A DNA stretch of 64,000 nucleotides, from assembly GCF_918697925.1 (NCBI RefSeq), contig NZ_CAKKMF010000003.1, forward strand, positions 1 to 64,000. Direction: 5' to 3'. Within the stretch, counting starts at the first letter, position 1. Each line of letters begins with the position of its first letter. The position numbers and the translations under genes are program-made. A model generated the notes under the pieces. It had not been told where the DNA came from. It did no database searches and saw nothing but the letters and a program-made list of their open reading frames with translations. The DNA comes from Arthrobacter sp. Bi26. Lineage in GTDB: Bacteria; Actinomycetota; Actinomycetes; Actinomycetales; Micrococcaceae. Positions 43,410-52,400 of this stretch are shown piece by piece.

Positions 43410-46340
43410 TCAGTTCGTGTCTGTCCGCAGACCGCGGCGCTCGCGGTCCAGCAGCATTTCGGCCTTGATGCGCCGGATCAGCGGTCCGGCAAGCCGCTTG
43501 GCGAGATCCTCAAGCTGTTCAGGCGTCGCCCCGGCCGGGATGCCCGACGCCGTTGCTCCCCTCACTGCCGGTCCTTGCTCCGCCGATCCGGCCGGACCGG
43601 CGTCCGTGCCGCCCTGGACCGCTACGCCGCCATCGGCCTCCCCCGGCCCGCTGGCGGCCCGTGCCGGAACGACCGGCGCAGCCGCCGCAGAATCACTCCC
43701 CGGGAGCCCGGTCTCCCGCTGAACGGCTTCACCGCCCTCGTCCCGCTGCGGCGACGGAGAGGCGAGACTCAGGATTGCATCTTGTGGCCTGTCCGATCCG
43801 GATTCGAAGGCCGCGTGGGCTCCCGGGCCCGTCGGGATCGCCGTGAACGATGTGTTCGAAAAATATCCCAATGTCGCCGTACGTTCCGGCGTCGAACCGA
43901 CGGTTCCGGGAACCGGGCCCGCGGAGGCGCTCAAGCGTTGCAGGCGGGCCGGCTGTTCTCCGCCATGTGGTGGCGTAGGCGGGACGGTGAGCACTTGCGT
44001 CGGAGGCGCCGACCCGGCCGGGAAGCCGGTTGCTGCCGCGTCCAATGGGCGCGTTCCCTCTGCTGAATATCGCTCCACTGAAATCGTCCGCTGAATGACT
44101 CTTCCGACGGCGGCGCTCAGTCCGGGTGGGGCGTCCGGTTCTGCGCCGGGGGCAGCATCGGCCAGAAAGCCAGATTCCGTCCGGGGGCCGGAGTCCCCCT
44201 CGATGCCGAGGCCATTGTCGGATTCAGATGGCATGTCGGCCGTTGGAGCGAATGCCGTTGCCGCGGCGGCGACACCCTGTTGGCCCTCATCGGGCCAGGC
44301 AGTGTTCGCCGGTGAGTGTGCTGGCCTAGTTGCCGCTGGCAGCGTCAAGGCCCGAGCCTGGGCGCGCGGCGCGGGCGCCGCTACGGGCAGGGCAGTCAGC
44401 CGTTGCCAGGTATCCGTGGCCGGTCCCGGGCCGGCAGCGGGGACAATCCGTAGGACAACCGGTCCGACTGAGGTGGGGATTGCCCGGGTCTGCAGCTCGG
44501 CTGCCGGCTTGGCGGTGCGCTGGATCCCGAGGGAGCCATGCGGAGAGGATGACGGGTCAGTTGTCGGTTTCACGGCTCCGGTTTGGCCGCTGGCTCGTGG
44601 CTCGTCGGAGGACCATTCCGCGCTCTGACCCTGGACCGGAGCAAGGGCGGCGGCGGGGGCGGCCAGTTCCTCCGCGGTCAGTTCCTCCGCGTGCGGGGCC
44701 GTTTCGGCTGGGGAATCGTCCGAGAGACTGCGTTGAACTGAGGGGCTGCCGGCTGGCATGGCCTGTTGGCCCGTGGCAGGACCAAGTACAAGTGGAAGCG
44801 GGGCGGCTGCGGGCCGCTCATCGACCCGCGGTATGTCGGGATGAATTGTCAGGGCGGGCTCGGGAGGCCCGTTCACAGGCCGGGCTGCTTCACGCACCGC
44901 GGAGGAGGACACCGCTGGGGAAGACAGAGCCGGGAAAGACACCGCGCCGAAAGTCTCCAGGGAATCCGAACCGTGACCGGCGTCAGTGACATTGGACAGG
45001 AGGTCGACGGCGTGCCCGGAACGGGAGACGACCGGCATGCTTGCCGGGTTTCCTTCAGTGGTGCGGGGTGCCGGATCATTCGCACCGGGATGACTGTCCC
45101 CTGCCCGGTCAATTGCTCCGGCAGACCCAGTGGCCGAGAGCGGCGGCGCGGACCCGTCGTCCGGAGCCGGGGCATCGTCCGCCGGCGGGGAGACAGTCGC
45201 TGTTGTTGTCCCGGCGTCAGCCCACGGGGCTGGCTCGCCAATCCCGGGGTCCGGCGCCCCGGTGGAATCGAGGCTCGGCGGATCTGAAGGTACTGCGGAC
45301 GTGGTCGCGGGTCCGGGGGCCGTTCCTCCTCCATTACCCGGAAGGGTCGCGTCAACGGCGTCAGGAGCACTGGCGCCCCGAATGCTGGCGTCAGCCGCCG
45401 GTGGAACCACGGGCGCACCAGCGGTTTCGGGGGTTGACGTCCGCTGGACCGGCAAGGGGAAGGAACCGGGACGAGAATCGGGGAAGACATCGGGAGCGGT
45501 CCCGGGGCAAAACTCCGGTGTCGCGGCCAGCTCCGAAAACGACAGTGGCATGCCGAGCCCCAGCCTTGGCGGGTGAGGCGCTTGCCGGAATGACGGCGAA
45601 GAGTCCGCCGGGGTCGAAGCCCGCTGCACAGCCGGTGCCGACGGCAGTGGAACGTACGTCGCACTTCCGTCAGAGGTGCTGCCGTCGGTGGACCTGGTGC
45701 GGGACGGGCCGGAGGGCTCCCCGCGCGAAACCGGTGCGGACACCGATGGGCCCGGGGATGAACCCGGAGACTGCAGTGGCGCCGCATCGACATGCAGCAC
45801 AGGAAAGGCGTCCGGTGCCGCCGCGGTAAGGGAAAGGCCATCCAGGGTTCCACTGGCCTGGGGGTCGCCGTCCGGCCAACCGCCATCCTGCCAATCGCCG
45901 CCCAGCTGGTTGCCGCCCTGTGTGCCGCCGTCGGTCCCGGCGCGCTGGATCGTCGGCATGCCGCCAAGCCTGCCCGGCACCGGCCGGACGTGTGGCGCCG
46001 GAGGCGGCAACAGTGTCATCTCCACTGAGGGCGCAGTGTAGCCGCCGGAGCCCGGATCGGGACCGCCGCCGTCGACGTCGATAACGCCTGCCGGCGCCTG
46101 TGTGCTGACCAGGTGGGTCATGGGTCCGGTGAAGGACGGATCGCCCCATGAGGCGAGGGAGCCGGTGAAATGGTCCGGGTCCGACGTCAGCTGAATGCTG
46201 CCGGCACTGCGCTGCAGCGGCGGCAGGAAAGCCCAGCCGGCGGGCGCAATCCGGGGCTCAGCAGCCGCGGGTGCTGCCGCTTCGCGCGGTTCCTGGCCGG
46301 GCGGGGGCTCGGGCCGCTCCCGTTGCCAAGGCCACCGCAT
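43410..46340 (-). CDS. 976-residue disordered eCIS protein with repeated hydrophobic-Gln-Arg motifs
   Basis: A protein dominated by Pro, Ala, Ser, Thr, Gly and Asp with no globular core until its ends, so intrinsically disordered. The N-terminus (1-90) has MRWPWQRERPEP and SIQLTSDPDHFTGSLASWGDP; the last 40 residues, TPEQLEDLAKRLAGPLIRRIKAEMLLDRERRG, are a conserved amphipathic helix seen in actinobacterial eCIS proteins at this locus. Between them about nine LQR/IQR/VQR motifs are spaced through the chain (near 41, 130, 238, 300, 535, 607, 750, 800, 875). No function is established. It could measure, scaffold or cross-link; a tape-measure role is possible since none other is seen. Confidence 0.75.
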   Translation of the reverse strand: MRWPWQRERPEPPPGQEPREAAAPAAAEPRIAPAGWAFLPPLQRSAGSIQLTSDPDHFTGSLASWGDPSFTGPMTHLVSTQAPAGVIDVDGGGPDPGSGGYTAPSVEMTLLPPPAPHVRPVPGRLGGMPTIQRAGTDGGTQGGNQLGGDWQDGGWPDGDPQASGTLDGLSLTAAAPDAFPVLHVDAAPLQSPGSSPGPSVSAPVSRGEPSGPSRTRSTDGSTSDGSATYVPLPSAPAVQRASTPADSSPSFRQAPHPPRLGLGMPLSFSELAATPEFCPGTAPDVFPDSRPGSFPLPVQRTSTPETAGAPVVPPAADASIRGASAPDAVDATLPGNGGGTAPGPATTSAVPSDPPSLDSTGAPDPGIGEPAPWADAGTTTATVSPPADDAPAPDDGSAPPLSATGSAGAIDRAGDSHPGANDPAPRTTEGNPASMPVVSRSGHAVDLLSNVTDAGHGSDSLETFGAVSFPALSSPAVSSSAVREAARPVNGPPEPALTIHPDIPRVDERPAAAPLPLVLGPATGQQAMPAGSPSVQRSLSDDSPAETAPHAEELTAEELAAPAAALAPVQGQSAEWSSDEPRASGQTGAVKPTTDPSSSPHGSLGIQRTAKPAAELQTRAIPTSVGPVVLRIVPAAGPGPATDTWQRLTALPVAAPAPRAQARALTLPAATRPAHSPANTAWPDEGQQGVAAAATAFAPTADMPSESDNGLGIEGDSGPRTESGFLADAAPGAEPDAPPGLSAAVGRVIQRTISVERYSAEGTRPLDAAATGFPAGSAPPTQVLTVPPTPPHGGEQPARLQRLSASAGPVPGTVGSTPERTATLGYFSNTSFTAIPTGPGAHAAFESGSDRPQDAILSLASPSPQRDEGGEAVQRETGLPGSDSAAAAPVVPARAASGPGEADGGVAVQGGTDAGPAGSAEQGPAVRGATASGIPAGATPEQLEDLAKRLAGPLIRRIKAEMLLDRERRGLRTDTN

Positions 46341-46343
46341 GGT

Positions 46344-46502
46344 TCACCGTTCCTGGGTCAGGCGCGTGTTGATTGCCGCTATCTCCCGGACATAGCGAAG
46401 CCGTTGGCCGTGTTCCAGATCCAGAATGTCATCCAGGGGCCAGTGGAAGTGATAGGCCACGTACGACACCTCCTCGTAGATCCGGTCCGGCGTGTACGTC
46501 AT
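46344..46502 (-). CDS. DUF6760 small eCIS protein
   Basis: A 52-residue protein that matches DUF6760: MTYTPDRIYEEVSYVAYHFHWPLDDILDLEH. The EEVxYVAYHFHWPxxxILDLEH core resembles the second domain of lambda-like tail chaperone products (GpT-type), so together with the preceding gene it may be a tail assembly chaperone pair. ATG 46502 overlaps the stop of that gene by four bases and lies exactly at the conserved start; longer in-frame reading back to 46562 is rejected. Confidence 0.8.
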   Translation of the reverse strand: MTYTPDRIYEEVSYVAYHFHWPLDDILDLEHGQRLRYVREIAAINTRLTQER

Positions 46503-46963
46503 GATTCCCCCAGGCGGCCACCGGCGAGGTCGGCGGTAAAACGGTGGGAGCATTCCGGGCACGTAACAGCGATCCGGGTATGGCCCTCGGCATTGATCCG
46601 CCGATAGAAGTCCTGAAGGAATGCGACGTCGGAGGCGAACATGTTTTCCACGACGGCAGAGGTCACAGCCCCCAGCGTGCCCAGGGAGGTGATCACCCTG
46701 CCCAGAAGGACCACGGTCGTATACGCCGCATTCTCCTGGACGCGGGCGTCATAGAGCGGCAGCAGTTCGTCCCGTGCGGTCGCCAGCCGCATGACGCCGG
46801 ATTTGTGGACGGTCCCGTCCTGGTCCACGTAGCCGCGGGGAAGCTCGAAGCTGAACTCGGTACGGAGCGGCTGACGTCCCTTGTCCGGCCTCCTGTCAGC
46901 CGGGACGCCGGGGGCATCGGCCTCCGGGTCCGGCATCACCACCGCACCATGTGTCCGCTGCAT
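46499..46963 (-). CDS. tail assembly protein with C-terminal zinc-binding motif
   Basis: A 154-residue protein. RTEFSFELPRGYVDQDGTVHKSGVMRLATARDEL opens like tail assembly chaperones of Mu-like and eCIS tails; the helical middle (about 80-120) ends in VTCPECSHRF, half of a zinc ribbon (only one CxxC is seen). It would keep tube subunits or ruler in assembly-ready form, on family likeness. ATG 46963 shares a base with the tube stop codon (TGATG); a GTG one codon upstream is the alternative. Confidence 0.75.
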   Translation of the reverse strand: MQRTHGAVVMPDPEADAPGVPADRRPDKGRQPLRTEFSFELPRGYVDQDGTVHKSGVMRLATARDELLPLYDARVQENAAYTTVVLLGRVITSLGTLGAVTSAVVENMFASDVAFLQDFYRRINAEGHTRIAVTCPECSHRFTADLAGGRLGES

Positions 46964-47406
46964 CACGAGATAGTGGATTCGTCGTAGCAGATGACGAACT
47001 TCTCTGTGGCCTGCTCCGTGGCGCCAGCCTTCAGGGAATTCAGTTCGACGCTCTTCACCCAGCAGTTGACGAAGTTATAGGTTTTCAGCGTCTCCCCTTT
47101 GTAGTCCAGGAGTGAGACGGCGGCAGTCTTGCGGGCCCCGGCGACGTCGCCCTCCATGACTTTCTTGAGCCAGTCGGTCACGGTTTTGCTTTCGGTCAGT
47201 CCCCTGGTGACCGTCAGCTCGCCCGCTTTCGGCCGGCCGATGAGCTGGCGGACGACGTATTTGCCGTCCTTCGTCTGCTGCTTCAGTTCGATCTTGTCGA
47301 CCTCGGTCTTGAGGCCGCTCACCTCGATCACCCTCGGCACTTCGATGCCGTCAATCGTGACGGTGAATCCGTTCGCTGATGAGTTGTCAAAATCGCCGAG
47401 GGCCAT
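46963..47406 (-). CDS. main inner tube protein (Afp1-like)
   Basis: A 147-residue gp19-like tail tube protein. FTVTIDGIEVPRVIEVSGLKTEVDKIELKQQTKDGKYVVRQLIGRPKAGELTVTRGL is the typical tube start, and the C-terminus ATEKFVICYDE the typical end. Subunits stack as hexamers inside the sheath. It follows the sheath by 24 bp, the fixed order of sheath-tube pairs. Confidence 0.93.
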   Translation of the reverse strand: MALGDFDNSSANGFTVTIDGIEVPRVIEVSGLKTEVDKIELKQQTKDGKYVVRQLIGRPKAGELTVTRGLTESKTVTDWLKKVMEGDVAGARKTAAVSLLDYKGETLKTYNFVNCWVKSVELNSLKAGATEQATEKFVICYDESTIS

Positions 47407-47430
47407 GGTCTTGCTCCTTTTGAACTGGGA

Positions 47431-48987
47431 TTACTCGCTCACGAGGCTGGTGCCGCCGGAGAACTGGGACAGCTGGAAAATGACGAACTCGGCCGGCTTG
47501 ACCGGGGCCACGCCTATCTGGCAGACCACCTGTCCAGCGTCGATGCCCTCGGCCGGGTTGGTCTCTTCGTCGCACTTGACGAAGAACGCCTGTTCGGGTG
47601 TGAGCCCGAAGAGGGCGCCCTTGCGCCATTCGTTGGTCAGGAAGGCGCTGATGGTGCGGCGGATGCGCGCCCACAGGGCAGGGTCGTTCGGCTCGAAGAC
47701 TGCCCATTGGGTGCCCTGCAGGATGGACTCCTCCAGGTAGTTGAAGAGGCGGCGGACGTTCAGGTACCGCCATTCGGCGTCGCTGGACATGGTGCGTGCT
47801 CCCCAGACGCGGATGCCGCGGCCAGGAAAAGTGCGGATGCAGTTGACGCCGATGGGGTTCAGCAGTTCCTGTTCCGTCTTGGTGATCTGGGTCTGCAGGC
47901 TGGTGACGCCGCGGATCACCTCGTTCGCGGGCGCCTTGTGGACGCCGCGGGTGTCATCGTTGCGGGCCCAGACGCCGGCCATGTGGCCCGACGGCGGAAT
48001 GAACCGGTTCGTTCCGGTGCTGGGGTCGAACGCCTTCACCCACGGCCAGTAGAGTGCCGCGAACTTGGAGTCATAGCCGCCGCCGTCCATGCGCCAGTTC
48101 TTGATCTGCTGGGCGTTGAGGTTGGGCGGCGGGTCGATGATGGCGATGCGGTCCCCCATCAGCTCGCAGTGGGCAATGGCGGCGAGCTGCACGGCTTTGA
48201 CGGTTTCCAGATCGATGGCGCCTTGCTCGTAGGCGGCCAGGAGGTCCGGCACGGCCACCATGGTCACTTCGTCGACGGCCTCGAGGCCGCTGAATCCGGT
48301 GCGGTCGGCGGCATCGCCGACGTAGTCGTCCACGTTCAGCTTGTCAGTTGTTGGCGGTTCAGGCTCAGGCTCCGGTGCGACCAGCTGGATGGTCCCCTTG
48401 TCCGGTTTGACGAGGGCACCGCCTGTGGCAATCTCCTCAATGGTGACGATCTTCGATTCGGCGCTGATCTTGGTGGCGACGTTATTGTTGCCACGTTTGG
48501 TGGTGACGTTGTCCCAGACCTCGGGCGGCTTGCCCTCCACCGTTATGACGATCTTGAACTGGTCCTCGGACGGATTTTCACCCCCTGGGTCGGCAATTTC
48601 GACCGTTACAGGCTTGGGGTTGGCTGCCGTGGACTTGGCGGTCACGCGGTATCCGGCGAATTCGGCCGTCGGGGACGCCGTCACTGCCTTTGGCTGTTGC
48701 TTCGGTTTGTCCTCCCGCGCTCCGTCGGCGCCGATGCGCACCACGTAGCAATTCCCTCCGCCGTTGAGGAAGTAGCCGTAGACGGCATGGGCAAGGTACG
48801 AGCCTGGGACGAAGTCCCCAAAGGTGTCGGAGAACTGGGTCCAGTTGGACACTAGGGTTGGTTCATTGTCCGGACCCTTGGCGGCAAGCCCGACGAATGC
48901 AGCGACTGCCGTGCCTACTCCCTCGATTGGACGAGTGCCCGCTCCGACCTCGTTTACATACACACCTGGCGAAAGATAGTTCGGCAT
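47431..48987 (-). CDS. contractile sheath protein
   Basis: A 518-residue tail sheath protein, the only one in the locus. The N-terminus SPGVYVNEVGAGTRPIEGVGTAVAAFVGLAAKGP and the C-terminal GRGIRVWGARTMSSDAEWRYLNVRRLFNYLEESI through VAPVKPAEFVIFQLSQF are the interlocking arms and conserved core. Residues about 85-215 form an inserted surface domain rich in Lys, Glu and Pro, the part most variable among sheaths. It starts after a 443-bp gap, so it probably has its own strong promoter. Confidence 0.95.
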   Translation of the reverse strand: MPNYLSPGVYVNEVGAGTRPIEGVGTAVAAFVGLAAKGPDNEPTLVSNWTQFSDTFGDFVPGSYLAHAVYGYFLNGGGNCYVVRIGADGAREDKPKQQPKAVTASPTAEFAGYRVTAKSTAANPKPVTVEIADPGGENPSEDQFKIVITVEGKPPEVWDNVTTKRGNNNVATKISAESKIVTIEEIATGGALVKPDKGTIQLVAPEPEPEPPTTDKLNVDDYVGDAADRTGFSGLEAVDEVTMVAVPDLLAAYEQGAIDLETVKAVQLAAIAHCELMGDRIAIIDPPPNLNAQQIKNWRMDGGGYDSKFAALYWPWVKAFDPSTGTNRFIPPSGHMAGVWARNDDTRGVHKAPANEVIRGVTSLQTQITKTEQELLNPIGVNCIRTFPGRGIRVWGARTMSSDAEWRYLNVRRLFNYLEESILQGTQWAVFEPNDPALWARIRRTISAFLTNEWRKGALFGLTPEQAFFVKCDEETNPAEGIDAGQVVCQIGVAPVKPAEFVIFQLSQFSGGTSLVSE

Positions 48988-49430
48988 TTTGTCTCCTCAG
49001 TGAACCCAAAACGTGGTTCAAGGGTCCCGCGGAGGCGTGTGCGGCGGTACGGCTATCTGGATGCGCTCATGGGAAGGGTGGAGTGCACGAAGGGGCAGAA
49101 TCGGGGCCGCTCGGTTGGTAGCAAGGACGATGGCTTGCCGTGCTCTGATTTCATCTCTTGCCCTCGGCCCCGATCCGGACGACGAAGCACTCGGCATGTT
49201 GCATTCTCGAAGACCCCGACGTTGGGTCCCAGCCTGATCCGGAGTTGAGGGAGCCGATACGTCCGGCTGTATGCCTAGTGCGGAAGCTATTCGTGCCGAT
49301 CAGACACTGACGGTTGTGCCGTCCTCGTGTTTACTGATCGCAGGGTGGCGCCCGCCTTCTACGCAACTGACAGCGGGATCGAGGGCCGCGCACTGGAATG
49401 ATTCCACTACTAGGACGGTCGAGGCGGACT
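48988..49430. other. 443-bp gap between cargo and sheath genes
   Basis: No convincing gene; reading frames here are short and unlike known proteins, and no immunity gene is recognised. A 10-bp perfect inverted repeat (49100-49109 with 49165-49174, ATCGGGGCCG) encloses a small GCAAG/CTTGC hairpin (49121-49138); this could end the cargo transcript or mark a past insertion. The stretch nearest 48988 should hold the sheath promoter. Base composition is visibly less GC-rich than the structural genes. Confidence 0.55.
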
Positions 49431-52400
49431 CTAAGGGCCTCTGCGTGCCTGGCCGTAGAAGTGGCGCAACAACTTGAGCATCGATTCCTTGGTGGGAACA
49501 AGATGTGCATTCACGATGCCCTTCGCCCGCAACTCGCCTACGATGTGTGTCTGAGTCTGGAGGACCCAGGCGGACCAACGTTGCCTCACCTGTTCGACGA
49601 GCATTGTGACTCTCACTTGGCTGCGTGCGATCGACTCTGACTTCAGCCGTCCCGACTCTCCGAGCGGAAGATGGGTTGCCGGCCCCAGCGCCGATCCACT
49701 CGCCATCACCTCCCCTAGATTCGCGGCGCCGGATTGAACCAAGGTATGTGACATTGCCGTTGTGGTTGCGACAGGTTGCTGCACCAGTCCAAACCCTCGG
49801 TCCAAGAATCGAAGGGGCTCGATCACGTGCGTTAGTTGAGTCACTGCCCGAAGAGCTGCGGCGGGTGGCAGAGAAGCCCGACCTGTTCGCACCGGTTCGT
49901 TCGGATCGCCGCGGAACCCATGTGCTGCCAACATCGCTGCTGTTGGCGTGCGACCTTCTCGGGAAATCAACTGCATAACACGGCTGATCTGAGCGTCGGA
50001 CATCCCGTTCTCCCGGAGGGTCCTGACCACTCCCATGACATCGCCCGTGGCAGCCGTCGCCGACGGCGTTCCGTACGCGCCAACTTCGTTGAGCTTTACG
50101 TTGTGCGGTTGGCTTCGATTCGGATTCAGCATCTCCGTCAACTGCCCGCCCTCCGAGGAGGACGTCGCAATGGCGAATCGAGGGACATTGCTCGAGCCGG
50201 ACTGGCGGTGGGCCTCCAAGGCACCTCGTCTCGCCGCGATCTGTTCCGCACTTGAAACGCCTTCGACTGGCGCTGGGGCGTGAGTTGTCGCTCCCATGGC
50301 AGGGGCCCCGCGCCTCGCAACTGAACCCGCATACGCCTGTTCGTGCGGCCCCCGCACTGCCAACGCCGATGATCCCTCCAAGCCCGTCGCGAAGAACTGA
50401 CGTTCCACCTCGGCCGCCGTTCGGGCAAATTCTGCGGCCGCAACCGACTCGTCCATGTAGGCAATTACGTCTGTGAGTCGGACCGAAGTTGGGTTAATCG
50501 CACCCGATATGGCCCACCGCGTTCCCTGTTTGATCGGCTTGAGCTCAGTCAGGCCATACCTGAGCTTGATTGCGGACAAGAGAGGCATCAAGAGGCGTTC
50601 GGCGACCTTCCGGCCAGCGAATCGACGGAGCGCGGATTCCCCGGCGGCCATGGCTTTGGCCAGCCGTTTCTGCTTACCCTCCGGCGTATCGTCACCTCCG
50701 CGGACCTTCGCGAGCGCCTTCTGGCCGAGCTTCTTCGCCCCAGCCTTCACCTTCCCGGCGAAGCCCTTGATCCCGCGGATGATCGGTCCAGCGAGCTTGA
50801 GGCCGGCCTTGATCACGAAGTCGAGGGCCTTGTTCACCGGCTTCTGCAGCGTCTCGATGATCTGGCGGATCTTCTGGCCGATGCCGCCGAGGCCGATCAC
50901 ACTGGCGAGGAAGCCGATGAGGATCGGGACCATCTGGCCCAGGACATCTTCGATCTTGTTCACCACGCTGCTAACGTTGCCGCGCACGATGTCGGCGACC
51001 GAGTCGATGATGGTGTTGACGAACTTCATGATCCGTTCGGCGTTGCTCACGAAGAACATCACGACGTCGTAGATCAGTTTGCAGGCCTTGATGAAGGCCG
51101 CGGCAGGGTTCAGCAGACCGATCAGCCACGTGATGCCGGCGGTGATGATCTTCGTGATCACGAAGTCCTTCACCTGATCCAGGATCATGTCCTTGATGTT
51201 GCCGAGTTTCTCCAGGAGCATCTGCCACAGGCCCGCGACGCCCTGGCTGGCGATGACCTGGAAGATCTCCACGCCCTTCTCCACGGCGGCCATCGCCGGC
51301 TCGCCGATCTGCTTGACGATTCGGTTGCGGATGTTGGTCCACGTCAGCCCAAAGATCGAGGCGAGCAGCTTGATGATGCCTTTGATGTCGAAGGTGTCCG
51401 GAAGCTCGACGCCCCCCTCGGCAAGTGCGCCGAACAGCCAGCCCATCAGGCCCTTCTTGAGGTGGCCAAGGATGTTGTCCTTGAACTTGAGGATGCCGCC
51501 CTTCACGCCCTCGATCAGGTTGCCCAGGAAGGCCACCGGATTCTTGATGATGTCCCCGACGACGCCGGCCGCGCGTGAGAGCACGTTCTTGAGCATCCCG
51601 GCGAGCTCACGGATGGTGTTGATGATCGCCTTGATCGCGCCGATCGCCTTGTCTACCAAGCCCTTGTTCTCTGCTTGCAGGGTCTCGATCCGCTCGTCAA
51701 GCCCCTTTCGCGCCTCGACGTACTTGGTCGCCAATGCATCAACCACCGACTCCTGCTTGGCATTAACGTCGCTCTCAAGCGCCTCGAACTTGTCGCCGAT
51801 TTCCTTCGTCGCCTCGGACCCGAGCTTCTGCAGGTTGGCAGGGAGGCTCTTGACGTAGGCAGCGATCTCAGACTTGCCCCTGGCGATCCGCTGCTTGGCC
51901 GCAGTCAGGTCGTTGCCGACGATGTCCGCCACGTTGGAGATCACTGCGTTCATCTTCGTGAGGTACAACTCCCGGCCGGCCTCGTAAAACTCGTTGACCT
52001 TCGGCGGCATGCCGGCGATCTTGTCCCGGAGCCAGCGGTACCCGCCGAGCCAGCCGCCGTACCGGTCCTTCTTGTACGCAGACATCTTCGCCTCGACGTA
52101 GGCCTCGAACGCCGAACGGGCCCCGGCCTCACCCTTCTCGAAGGCAGCGTCCACCTTGGGATCGATCCCGTCGAGGGTCTTCTTCACGTCGGCTTCGGTG
52201 GCCGCGAAGATGCCCTGGATCTTGGCCGTGATCTCTGCGCGCTTCGACTCGTCCTTCGACTTAGTCTTGCCTTTATCGGCCATCAGGTTCGCCAGGGCCG
52301 TCGCCTTGGCAGTTTGCATTCCAGTAACGCCCGCCGCGGTCTGCGCACCGGCCTCCGCCTTGCCCTGTTGGAGGACCTGCTGTTCCTGCTGGCGGAACTC

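Noticed and set aside
48988..49430. Immunity gene for the putative toxin tip
   Set aside because: Only short frames without family likeness or ribosome sites are present, and eCIS effectors often lack immunity partners.
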